Source of the DNA: DASUUI01 sp964577965 | GTDB lineage: Bacteria > Gemmatimonadota > Gemmatimonadetes > Gemmatimonadales > Gemmatimonadaceae | Assembly (NCBI GenBank): GCA_964577965.1 | Contig: CAZOAT010000003.1 | Span: forward strand, 1-64,000 | DNA: 64,000 nucleotides | Direction of reading: 5' to 3' | Shown: positions 54,530-63,034 of the stretch, piece by piece | Layout: each line of letters opens with the position of its first letter | Numbering within the stretch: the first letter of the stretch is position 1 | Notes under the pieces: model-generated | What the model saw: the letters and a program-made list of their open reading frames with translations, nothing else | What the model was told of the DNA's origin: nothing | Database searches by the model: none | Position numbers and translations under genes: made by a program

Positions 54530-56977
54530 TCAGAACGTCACGTTCAGCCCTACGAACGCAGTGCGCGGCAATCCCGCTTTGATCCCCTCCGGGCGGCGCG
54601 AGGCGACGTAGCTAGCCCCGAACAGGTTCTTCACGCTCGCCGTAACTGTCGCTGTCTCGAGGTACGGGAGCCTCGCTCGCCCGGACGCATCCCACACCGC
54701 GTACGCCGGGATCTCACCAACAAGTCCCGTGGGTGAACCGGTTCGCGTCTCGAAGTTGTCTGCGAACTGGTCGCCAACATACGTGAAGTCGGTGCGGAGC
54801 TCTATGCCGTGCGCGCCCATGAACGTTAGTGATCCGCTGCTCGTGAGCCGCGGTGCATACGGAAGTTGATTTCCCTTCACATTGACGGTGTCGCTTCCAC
54901 GACGCATGAAACGATCGCGGGAGAAGACGGCGTTCACGTGGGTCCCAGCTACCCGCGCAACCAGTCCGAACGGCTGTTCCATCGCCTTGCCGATGTCGAG
55001 CACGATCGCCGCCTCAGCGCCCCGGTGGCGCGTCGCTCCCTGATTCGCCAGCCGCACGTCGGCCACCGCGCCCGCAGAGAGCGATGGTGCCACGATCTGG
55101 TTGGTGAAGTCCAGCAGAAAGCCCGTGGCTTCGAGCGACAGGTACGGCAGTGGCGCGACGCGGGCGCCCAGCTCGTAGTTCACACTGCGCTCGGCATCCA
55201 GATGGAGGGTCTGCAGCTGCGGCACCTGCTCACCCGGCCCGAGCCGCGGATCAGCGTACACCAGTGCGTCCTTCACCCGCGGAGGAGCAAAACCCCTGTG
55301 CGCACCGGCGAACACGCTCAGCCCCGAGGACGGGGTCCACGCCGCCCCGATGCCCGGAATGAACTCGGTGAGCGCGTCGCTTCCACCCAGGCCCACCTCC
55401 TCGGGTACTCGGCTTCCGCCCTCGGTACTCTCGCGCCGGACGCGGGTGCGAAGGACGCTGCGATCGTAACTGAACCGCTCCACACGAACGCCGGGGGTGA
55501 CGTACACCCTGTCCGTCAGGAAGAAGCGATTCTGTGCGAACAACGCCAGCGCTCTCCCATGACGCACCTCGTCGTCACGCAGTTCTCCCTCCGACGCAGT
55601 GGGAGTCAGTCCGTCGATGTGCTGGTCACGCGCGCGCTCGTAATGCGCGCGAACACCCGCCTCGAACTCATTTGCGATTCCGCCCGTGATCCAGGTTGTC
55701 CTCAGTCGCGGCTCGAATCCGATCACATGGAACTCGCGGTTCCGGTTCCCCGTCGTCCCCGTGAACACGTGCGCACTGCTGTCAGCCGTGAAGCCGTAGT
55801 CCTGTCGTCTCCAGTCACGCACCGTATGGTAGGCATAGAGGTTGGTACGGACCCGACTGGCCACTCCGAATGACAGGTCATGCGAGGCCGTGAGTGCCTG
55901 CCGGCGGATACGGAGCCTGTCGTCGGGGGCAGGATGCTGCAGCGGATCGGCGCGGTACATCACCTCGGTCAACCCTACGTAAGTGGCGTTGGAGCTCTCG
56001 TCGTACACGCTCGCCTTCAAGCCGAATTCGCCGGCACGGGTACTCGTGCCAAGCTTGGCAGTGACGTCCCGGACGTCGTAGTGCAGTCCCATCACGTCCC
56101 GGGCTGCCTTGTCAAGGACGCCAAGACTCCCCCGAAGATTGCGCCACGTGCCGCCGTAGCCGAGTTGCGCGACCCGGATACCGTGAGAGCCGAACTGGAG
56201 CAGAGCCGAACCGGAGGCGCGCGCAGGCGGCTCCGCTGTCACGTAGTTCAACACTCCACCGATCGTCTGCGGGCCGAAAAGAATCGAGCCGCTCCCCTTG
56301 ACGAGCTCCAGTCTCTCCATGCGGTCAACCGGCGGCGTGTAGTACATCTCGGGCTCGCCGTACGGTGCAAGCGCGACCGGCACGCCATCCTCCAGAACAA
56401 GCAGCGTGCGGCTTCGATCCGGATCGAGTCCGCGCACGCCAACGTTCGCTCTGAGACCGGCTCCTTCCTCCTCCTGCACGTGCACTCCAGCGATGCTGCG
56501 AAGCACCTCGCCGCCCGAGACCGGCTGGCGCAGCCGCAGCTCGCCTGCCGTCACCACAGCTGCCGAACCGGGCAACCGCTCGAGCGCATCGATGGGCGCT
56601 CCGACTACTTCCACACCAACGAGGCTCACTGCCGCCCGGGCGAGCGTAAAGGTCACGTCGACGGAATCGCCGCCGCGCACGAACGCCGGCTGTTGCGACA
56701 CGGTCCCACCAGGAATCCGCGCCTCGATTTCGTACCTCCCCGGCTTCACACCCGGGAACGAGAAGTATCCCTCTGAATCGGTGGCTGCGGCCCGCTCGGT
56801 ACCGAAAACCGACACGCGTACACCCTCTAGCGGTTGAGCCGACGGCGCCTCGAGCACGCGCCCGTGGATTACACCACTCTGCGCCGCGGTGGTGGAGGCG
56901 AATCCGGCGAAACCAGCCAACAACAGGATGGAAGGGAGCAGTCGCCGGCTTGCGACGGAATAGGCAGTGGCCGTCAT
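54530..56977 (-). CDS. TonB-dependent receptor, FecA/iron-siderophore-like
   Basis: An 815-residue receptor: signal peptide, carboxypeptidase-regulatory-like domain (VIHGRVLEAPSAQPLEGVRVSV), plug with VGVRGLDPDRSRTLLVLEDGVPV, and LVKGSGSILFGPQTIGGVLNYVTAEPP, then a barrel ending FVGLNVTF. The plug matches the ferric-dicitrate (FecA) group, so iron uptake is inferred. I start at the ATG at 56977 (MTATAYSV), which gives a clean signal peptide; the frame is open to 57034. Single gene, with promoter and operator features before it. The downstream 220 bases to the tRNA hold nothing recognised. Confidence 0.87.
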   Translation of the reverse strand: MTATAYSVASRRLLPSILLLAGFAGFASTTAAQSGVIHGRVLEAPSAQPLEGVRVSVFGTERAAATDSEGYFSFPGVKPGRYEIEARIPGGTVSQQPAFVRGGDSVDVTFTLARAAVSLVGVEVVGAPIDALERLPGSAAVVTAGELRLRQPVSGGEVLRSIAGVHVQEEEGAGLRANVGVRGLDPDRSRTLLVLEDGVPVALAPYGEPEMYYTPPVDRMERLELVKGSGSILFGPQTIGGVLNYVTAEPPARASGSALLQFGSHGIRVAQLGYGGTWRNLRGSLGVLDKAARDVMGLHYDVRDVTAKLGTSTRAGEFGLKASVYDESSNATYVGLTEVMYRADPLQHPAPDDRLRIRRQALTASHDLSFGVASRVRTNLYAYHTVRDWRRQDYGFTADSSAHVFTGTTGNRNREFHVIGFEPRLRTTWITGGIANEFEAGVRAHYERARDQHIDGLTPTASEGELRDDEVRHGRALALFAQNRFFLTDRVYVTPGVRVERFSYDRSVLRTRVRRESTEGGSRVPEEVGLGGSDALTEFIPGIGAAWTPSSGLSVFAGAHRGFAPPRVKDALVYADPRLGPGEQVPQLQTLHLDAERSVNYELGARVAPLPYLSLEATGFLLDFTNQIVAPSLSAGAVADVRLANQGATRHRGAEAAIVLDIGKAMEQPFGLVARVAGTHVNAVFSRDRFMRRGSDTVNVKGNQLPYAPRLTSSGSLTFMGAHGIELRTDFTYVGDQFADNFETRTGSPTGLVGEIPAYAVWDASGRARLPYLETATVTASVKNLFGASYVASRRPEGIKAGLPRTAFVGLNVTF

Positions 56978-57014
56978 GTACCGTGGAGGAAGTCCTGGCT
57001 GCAGAACCGGCGTG

Positions 57015-57058
57015 TAAATACGCGAACCGATCAAATCCCGTCAAGTTTTGTCGGGATT
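57015..57058 (-). promoter_or_regulatory. Promoter with palindromic operator over the -35 for the FecA-like gene
   Basis: On the minus strand TTGACG (57044-57039), an 18-base spacer and TATTTA (57020-57015) form a good promoter. An inverted repeat AATCCCG...CGGGATT (57034-57040 and 57052-57058) straddles the -35 box, suggesting repression of the receptor gene, perhaps by an iron- or ligand-responsive regulator. It is not a Fur-box consensus. Confidence 0.55.
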
Positions 57059-57140
57059 CAGATTCGGGTGAAAACACAACATGGCTCTGCCCGGAACAAA
57101 CGCAAAACCTCTGGTGCCTGGTCGAGCCCCTGCGACACCG

Positions 57141-58232
57141 TTACGGGGAGGCCATCACGCCCCGGATCGCCCCCACCGCCTCTCTTACGAGGGACGCACT
57201 CTCGGCTCTGACATTCACGTGACCGAGTTTCCGCCGATGCGATGCAGACTTGCCGTACAGGTGCACGTGCGCGCCGGGAACCGCGAGGAGGCGCGGCAGC
57301 TCTGGAACATTCCCCAGCAGGTTCACCATCCCTGAGTAGCCAATCGCCCTCGTGGAACCGAGCGGCATGCCGAGTATCGCGCGCAGATGGTTCTCGAACT
57401 GGCTGGTCTCTGCGCCCTCCATCGTCCAGTGCCCCGAGTTGTGCACTCGCGGAGCGATCTCGTTAGCCACCAGACCCTCCCCGGTCTCGAACAGCTCGAT
57501 CGCGAACACGCCCACATACCCCAGAGCGTCCCCGACCAGGCGGGCGATCTCCTCCGCCTGTGGCTGAAGCGTTTCGCTCGCATCGGCCGGGGCGAACGAG
57601 AATCGCAATATGCCAGCGCTGTGGTGGTTCTCGATCAGCTGGTAGGAAGCCATCGAGCCCGCTGGCGAGCGCGCCGCCAGCACCGAGAGCTCACGAGTGA
57701 ATTCAACGACGCGCTCCACAATCGCCGGACGCGCACCAGTGGACTGCCACGCTTCACGCAGGTCCGACCCGGCTTCGAGTCTCACCTGTCCTTTGCCGTC
57801 GTATCCGAGCCTGCGTGCCTTGAGGATGAGCGGATAACCGAGGGTCGCCGCCGCGCTCCTCAGCTCGTCCTCGGAGGACACGGCTGCATACCGTGCAACG
57901 GGTATACCGAGTCTCTCGAGGAGTTCACGCTCAGCAAGCCTGTCCTGCGTAGCCGAGAGCGCCTTGGGATCCGGGCGCACAGGCGCGAAGCGGGAAACGA
58001 AGTCGGCGGCGGAGCGGGGTACGCTCTCGAATTCGTATGTCGCGACGTCGAGGCCGGACGCGAAGCGGCGAAGCGCGGTCTCATCATCATAAGGCGCCGA
58101 GACAAGCTCACCGATCTGTCCGGCTGGAGATTCCGGATTTGGATCGAAGAACCTGAATGTGAGACCGAGCGGGTAGCCCGACAGTGCCAGCATCCGGCCG
58201 AGCTGGCCGCCGCCGAGTATCCCGACCTTCAT
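57141..58232 (-). CDS. purK: N5-carboxyaminoimidazole ribonucleotide synthase PurK
   Basis: A 363-residue ATP-grasp enzyme starting MKVGILGGGQLGRMLALSG, with LILKARRLGYDGKGQVRL, SFAPADAS, VFAIELFETGEGLVANEIAPRVHNSGHWTMEGAETSQFENHLRAI. It carboxylates AIR using bicarbonate and ATP in purine synthesis. The ATG overlaps the purE stop by ATGA. Confidence 0.96.
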   Translation of the reverse strand: MKVGILGGGQLGRMLALSGYPLGLTFRFFDPNPESPAGQIGELVSAPYDDETALRRFASGLDVATYEFESVPRSAADFVSRFAPVRPDPKALSATQDRLAERELLERLGIPVARYAAVSSEDELRSAAATLGYPLILKARRLGYDGKGQVRLEAGSDLREAWQSTGARPAIVERVVEFTRELSVLAARSPAGSMASYQLIENHHSAGILRFSFAPADASETLQPQAEEIARLVGDALGYVGVFAIELFETGEGLVANEIAPRVHNSGHWTMEGAETSQFENHLRAILGMPLGSTRAIGYSGMVNLLGNVPELPRLLAVPGAHVHLYGKSASHRRKLGHVNVRAESASLVREAVGAIRGVMASP

Positions 58233-58780
58233 CCCTCCGCGGCTGGATCGGGTTGGGCGAGAACGGCCGCTGTCTGGCCGGCGCGGAAAGCGGCCAGCCG
58301 CTCGGCGACATCGGGCCGTGCAGGTGCTACGATTGCGGCGGCCAGCAGTGCAGCGTTGACGGCACCAGCGCGGCCGATCGCGAGGGTCCCTACTGGAACG
58401 CCTGCAGGCATCTGCACGATTGAGAGCAGCGAGTCGAGCCCTTTCAGCGTCTTCGACTCCACGGGCACGCCGAGCACCGGGAGCAGTGTCTTCGCCGCGG
58501 CCATTCCGGGAAGGTGCGCCGCGCCGCCCGCTCCAGCGATGATCACCAGCAACCCGCGGCCAGCTGCAGTCGCCGCGTACTCGAACAGCAGATCCGGAGT
58601 ACGGTGCGCCGACACGACACGCTTCTCATACGGCACACCGAGGGAGTCGAGGGTTTCGGCGGCGTGGCGCATCGTCTCCCAGTCGGAGCGCGACCCCATG
58701 ATCAGCCCCACGAGAGGCGATTCAAACGCATCGCCGGCAGAGCGGCGCGCGCGTTTCCTGGGGTCTGCAGGCGGATTCAC
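58229..58780 (-). CDS. purE: N5-CAIR mutase PurE (catalytic class I)
   Basis: A 183-residue enzyme moving the carboxylate in N5-CAIR to CAIR. Motifs GLIMGSRSDWETM, YEKRVVSAHRTPDLL, IAGAGGAAHLPGMAAAKT and VQMPAGVPVGTLAIG are complete. About 20 extra basic residues precede the core. GTG start overlapping rnhB by GTGA. Confidence 0.96.
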   Translation of the reverse strand: MNPPADPRKRARRSAGDAFESPLVGLIMGSRSDWETMRHAAETLDSLGVPYEKRVVSAHRTPDLLFEYAATAAGRGLLVIIAGAGGAAHLPGMAAAKTLLPVLGVPVESKTLKGLDSLLSIVQMPAGVPVGTLAIGRAGAVNAALLAAAIVAPARPDVAERLAAFRAGQTAAVLAQPDPAAEG

Positions 58781-59580
58781 GCCTGCACCGGCCGGTCGCC
58801 GTCCCGGAACGGCTCGGGTATCGCGGAGAAGGCGCCCGCTTGCTCCGCGTCCACATCATCGAGCAGGTCGTCCTCGTCAGGGAAGACTGCGTCGAAGTCG
58901 AGCGTGAGCTGACTCACACGGCAGAAGCTGCGGCGGTGGTGCGCGGTAATTCCGTGCACAGCGAGACCCGCGACATGCGCTTTCGTGGTATAGCCGGCAT
59001 TGCGCTCCCACAGATATCCGGGGTGACGTCGCGCCAGCGCGCACATCAGGCGGTCGCGCGTGACCTTGGCGATTATGGATGCGCATGCGATGCTGAAGCA
59101 GCGTGTGTCGCCGTGCACCACAGCAGTGTGGGCGATCGGCAAGGTTCGGATGTGGCGGCCATCAACGATCACGTGGTCGGGCGCCACGTTCAGGCGGGAA
59201 AGCGCGCGGTGCATAGCGAGCCGGCTGGCCTGGTAGATGTTGATCCTGTCGATCTCGCGCACCGACGCGGCGCCGAGCGCCACCGCAACTGCGCGTTCCA
59301 GGATCACCCCTGCGAGCCGCTGGCGCTCCGCAGCCGCGAGTTTCTTCGAGTCGTCAACTCCGCGGATGGCTTTGCGATCCGGCGGCATGATCACGGCACA
59401 CGCGACCACAGGGCCAGCCAGGGGCCCGCGGCCGACTTCGTCCACGCCGGCAAGCAAAGGCCCGATCGTGGCGCGAAGTTCACGCTCGATCGGGCTCCAT
59501 CGCTTCGAATGCTTGCCGCGCGACGACGCAGCGGGCCGGCCGGAACCGGAATTGCGGGATTGCTGCTCCCGCCGCATCAC
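58777..59580 (-). CDS. rnhB: Ribonuclease HII
   Basis: A 267-residue RNase HII with LAGVDEVGRGPLAGPVVACAVI (catalytic D and E), GVDDSKKLAAAER, and KVTRDRLMCALARRHPGYLWERNAGYTTKAHVAGLAVHGITAHHRRSF (catalytic D near the middle). It cleaves RNA in RNA-DNA hybrids. About 35 basic N-terminal residues and an acidic tail exceed the usual length. Adjacent ATGs at 59580 and 59577 are both possible. Confidence 0.94.
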   Translation of the reverse strand: MMRREQQSRNSGSGRPAASSRGKHSKRWSPIERELRATIGPLLAGVDEVGRGPLAGPVVACAVIMPPDRKAIRGVDDSKKLAAAERQRLAGVILERAVAVALGAASVREIDRINIYQASRLAMHRALSRLNVAPDHVIVDGRHIRTLPIAHTAVVHGDTRCFSIACASIIAKVTRDRLMCALARRHPGYLWERNAGYTTKAHVAGLAVHGITAHHRRSFCRVSQLTLDFDAVFPDEDDLLDDVDAEQAGAFSAIPEPFRDGDRPVQA

Positions 59581-59582
59581 CG

Positions 59583-59948
59583 CTATTCGGCGCCGGGTAC
59601 CGTGACCCTGACCTTCCGCTCCCGGATGCGTGTGGCCTTTCCAGTGAGGTGGCGCAGGTAGTAGAGCTTGGCGCGACGGACGCGTCCGCGCCGAACGACG
59701 CGGATGCTCTCGAGCATCGGGGAATGCACCGGGAAGATGCGCTCCACGCCGACACCATTGGAGATCTTGCGGACGGTGAAGGTCTGGCTCACACCGGCGC
59801 CGCGGCGCGCAATGCAGACGCCCTCGAAGGCCTGGATGCGCTCCTTGTCACCTTCCTTCACGCGAACGTTGACGCGCAGCGTATCGCCCGCGCGAAATGC
59901 CGGGACATCCCGGATCCACTCTTTCTGAGTTTCTGTAAAGACGTGCAT
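59583..59948 (-). CDS. rplS: Ribosomal protein L19
   Basis: A 121-residue L19 (VPAFRAGDTLRVNVRVKEGDKERIQAFEGVCIARRGAG, then VERIFPVHSPMLESIRVVRRGRVRRAKLYYLR). It lies at the 30S-50S interface. Here it leads an rplS-rnhB-purE-purK unit rather than the rpsP-rimM-trmD order common elsewhere. A small GC hairpin lies directly before its start. Confidence 0.97.
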   Translation of the reverse strand: MHVFTETQKEWIRDVPAFRAGDTLRVNVRVKEGDKERIQAFEGVCIARRGAGVSQTFTVRKISNGVGVERIFPVHSPMLESIRVVRRGRVRRAKLYYLRHLTGKATRIRERKVRVTVPGAE

Positions 59949-59955
59949 ATGTCAC

Positions 59956-59970
59956 CCGGCGCGGAGCCGG
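59956..59970 (-). promoter_or_regulatory. Hairpin before rplS start codon
   Basis: On the minus strand CCGGC (59970-59966) pairs with GCCGG (59960-59956) over a 5-base loop, seven bases before the ATG; its 3' arm overlaps the likely GGGTGA ribosome site. Possible translational control element for L19. Confidence 0.3.
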
Positions 59971-60024
59971 CTAAGGCCTGAACTGGTGGAGACTTAAGAA
60001 GTTAACAGCCCCGCACCCGCCTTG

Positions 60025-62907
60025 CTAGTTCGGGCCTGTGGCCGGGGGCGGCGCGGGGGGCAGGTCATTCCAGTTCAGGATCGCGTTTAGGACCAGCCCG
60101 AAGTCCTGCTGGTTGAGGTATCGGTGCAGCGGGTTGAAGGTGAACGCCAGCACGTGACCGCGACCGATCGGAACGTCGAAGACGGCACCCTGCCCGATGA
60201 TGACATCCTCGTTCCTGACCATTCCTGACAGGACGTACTGATCGGTCCCCTGTCGCCCACCTTGCTGCCCGGCCGCAGCCGGCCCTCGCGCGGGCGGGGC
60301 CGCCGCGACGCCTTCCCCGACACCGGGCACGCCCTGCGCGGCCGCCGGAGCGGTGGTCTGCGGTATCCCGAGCATGGGTCCTTCATCGGCTGGTTCCCGC
60401 TCGTCCAGCGCCGGCTGCGTTCCATACTGGAGCACGATCATCCCCCGTTCGCGCCGCGGGACCTGGAACAGCGCGCCGTTCCCGCGAAAGACGTGGAAGG
60501 TCTCCGGATATCCATACAGCACCGGATGACCCTGTCGCCGCGCCTTGACCAGCACCACGGAGCCCGGGTGAAAGAGCTGACCCGGCGGAAGCAGACTCAA
60601 CGGCGGAGCGAATCCACTCTCTCCGACCAGACGGGAGCCCTCGCGCAGCGTGATGAGGAGCCCGCCGGCTTCGACGAACCGCCTCAGCTCGGCGAGGCCC
60701 TCGAAGCCCATACCACCGGTCATGTCGTTTGTCGCCATCGGGCTTCCATGTGAGGGGAATTCCGACGTGCGCGTGTAGGCGAGTGGCGACCAGCGCCGGT
60801 CCTGCTCGTTGATCAGTGCCGAGAGCCCACCGCCGGCACTGGGCACCACGATCACGTCGTAGCGAGACCGGAGGCTGCCGCGTTTCACGTCGTCCTTGTC
60901 GATCGATGTGAACGGGATGGAGAGCTGGTCGAACGTGTAGCGGACCCACCCCTCGTCCTGCGTGGAGTGCCAGAAGTGGTACACGGCGACCCTGGCCAGA
61001 TCGAGCGCGTGCCGATCCGCAGGAGGTGGCGCATCCCGCGATACCAGATCGAAACCGAACCGCTCCGCGAGCCGTGCCGCCAGCGCGGGCGAAACTCCTT
61101 CCAGTGCGACTGATCCGGCGGGGAACGTATCGCTCGAGGCCACCTGCATCGTCTTCACCGCCCAGGCGCGGGAGCGCGGTGCCTCGCGCCGCAGCCAGTG
61201 GAGCGCAGGGAGGACCTCGACCTGAGCCCGATACGGAAGAATCCAGCTCGTTCCACTCCCCCGCACGCTGCCCGTATACGCGACTGTATCGGTAATGGGC
61301 GTCAGCTCGGGCCAGCGGAAGACGGCCGTATCGTTCACCGGCTGCACGTCGACCCCGTACAGATAGCCGAGCGTCCATCCGACATCATCATACGGAGGGT
61401 TCGGCGCACCACTCGGGAAGTTCTGCCGGGTGAGGAGCGTGACGGCGAAGTTACGGTACGGTTGATTGAGCAGCACGACGTGGCCGCGCGCGCTGTCGGC
61501 GCCGCCGCGGTGATGAACCTCTATGCCGTGACGTCCGAGCTGGTTTAACAGGTATGCCGCACGCCGCGGATCGCGTTGCGATTCGGGAATGAAGAACGCG
61601 TGCGGCGCTTCCCGCGTGCCACGATCGATGTTGTTAATTCCCTTCTGGTAAAAGTTTCGCAGGATGGTGTGGCCGTTGTTTGCCGCGTATGACAGCGACG
61701 CAATCACTCCGGCCTGCATGTAGTTGACGTTATCACGCGCGGACCAGCGCACGCGCCGCGTCGGGGGCCATGGGCGGTACCACTGCACCGAAGTGACCGG
61801 TTCGCCCGCAAAGCGCGACGCAGAGAGGTCCCGCACATATGTATTCGCACCGGCGTTGCCGAAGGTCTCATAGAAGCGGCCGATGGAGTTGTGGTTGTTC
61901 GAGATCCACAGCGCGTAGCCGGGATACCAACCGTCGTAAAAGCCCCAGGTCCAAACTCCCGGCAAGCCGAGCGCAGTGAGCGTACTCACGTCGTGGTTTG
62001 CAAGCAGCTGCCATTCGCTGATCGTGATCGGGTCTATGGTCTCGTTGTATGGGCCGGTACCGGTCGATACATACAGCAGCGGGACGGACTCGTGCAGATC
62101 CAGCGACACTGCGGGCATCCAGTCGAAGTACGCCCTGTAAATGGCCTTGGTGAGCGCCTGCGAGATCTGGATCCCGTCACGGTTGTTGTCGTGATACACG
62201 TACCTGCCCCAGTACGGGACGCTGCGGGGAAAGCCATCATTCCAGTCGGTACGGTGCTTCGTGTGCCGGTGATACCAGTCCACCTGCCGATCCCGTCCGT
62301 CCGGCTCCGACACCGGGTTGATCAGGGTGATGACGTTCTCTCTGATCTCGCGTATCTGCGGGTCGTCGCTCACGGCCAGGCGGTACACGAGCTCCATCAG
62401 CATCTCAGGTGAGCCCATCTCAGGCGAGTGGAGGCCACCGTTCAGGTAGTAGGACGGCTTGATGGAAGCCGCGATGCTGTCCGCCTGGGAGCGCGAGGTC
62501 CGCCTCGGATCCGAGAGCCGGCGCGCCCCGTCGCGGTGCCGCTCGCTGTCCGCGAGCAGCCTCTCGTCCGCCACCGTGACAAGGAGGATCTCTCTGTTGT
62601 CCTCGGACCGGCCCAGCGTTTCGACGCGCACTCGCGGAGTAAGCGAGGCCAGTGTGCGATAGTACGCATATATCTCCGGCGTGCGGTGCATCACTCCCGG
62701 AGCGCCGATGATCGTTCCGAAGTGCTGCTGCGGCGACGGGATCGTCGGATGCGTCGGCAGACTCGCTACAGTTGCCGGAAGAAAGGTCGGATCTGAGGTG
62801 TATTCGCGGACGAGGCGTGCATGCGTCGTGTCCTGGGGCTGCTGCGCGCCGGCGTACGACGATACAACGGCGAGCAGCAGGACGACTGACAGGCGGCTTG
62901 TTCGCAT
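60025..62907 (-). CDS. Secreted M14 zinc carboxypeptidase with large C-terminal extension
   Basis: A 960-residue protein with a signal peptide ending SYAGAQQ. The M14 catalytic domain (about 60-420) has H160-S-P-E163 in NGGLHSPEMGSPE and the third ligand in SLDLHES (H272), and a NPVSEPDGRDRQVDWY segment. The later half (about 560-900) resembles the extra domains of Gemmatimonadal M14 exoproteins and holds an Ala/Gly/Pro-rich linker. Probably degrades peptides in the periplasm or outside. The ATG is the first in frame and gives a good signal peptide. Confidence 0.9.
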   Translation of the reverse strand: MRTSRLSVVLLLAVVSSYAGAQQPQDTTHARLVREYTSDPTFLPATVASLPTHPTIPSPQQHFGTIIGAPGVMHRTPEIYAYYRTLASLTPRVRVETLGRSEDNREILLVTVADERLLADSERHRDGARRLSDPRRTSRSQADSIAASIKPSYYLNGGLHSPEMGSPEMLMELVYRLAVSDDPQIREIRENVITLINPVSEPDGRDRQVDWYHRHTKHRTDWNDGFPRSVPYWGRYVYHDNNRDGIQISQALTKAIYRAYFDWMPAVSLDLHESVPLLYVSTGTGPYNETIDPITISEWQLLANHDVSTLTALGLPGVWTWGFYDGWYPGYALWISNNHNSIGRFYETFGNAGANTYVRDLSASRFAGEPVTSVQWYRPWPPTRRVRWSARDNVNYMQAGVIASLSYAANNGHTILRNFYQKGINNIDRGTREAPHAFFIPESQRDPRRAAYLLNQLGRHGIEVHHRGGADSARGHVVLLNQPYRNFAVTLLTRQNFPSGAPNPPYDDVGWTLGYLYGVDVQPVNDTAVFRWPELTPITDTVAYTGSVRGSGTSWILPYRAQVEVLPALHWLRREAPRSRAWAVKTMQVASSDTFPAGSVALEGVSPALAARLAERFGFDLVSRDAPPPADRHALDLARVAVYHFWHSTQDEGWVRYTFDQLSIPFTSIDKDDVKRGSLRSRYDVIVVPSAGGGLSALINEQDRRWSPLAYTRTSEFPSHGSPMATNDMTGGMGFEGLAELRRFVEAGGLLITLREGSRLVGESGFAPPLSLLPPGQLFHPGSVVLVKARRQGHPVLYGYPETFHVFRGNGALFQVPRRERGMIVLQYGTQPALDEREPADEGPMLGIPQTTAPAAAQGVPGVGEGVAAAPPARGPAAAGQQGGRQGTDQYVLSGMVRNEDVIIGQGAVFDVPIGRGHVLAFTFNPLHRYLNQQDFGLVLNAILNWNDLPPAPPPATGPN

Positions 62908-63034
62908 CTGAGTTCGGTTCGGGTGTCGGGGGGAAACGACCGCATCTGGAACAGGCGACAGGAGAGAAGGTAATTTCCGACCGCGCGGCGCGGACGAACA
63001 CGGGCCGCGCGCTCAGTCTACAGGAGAACTCCCA

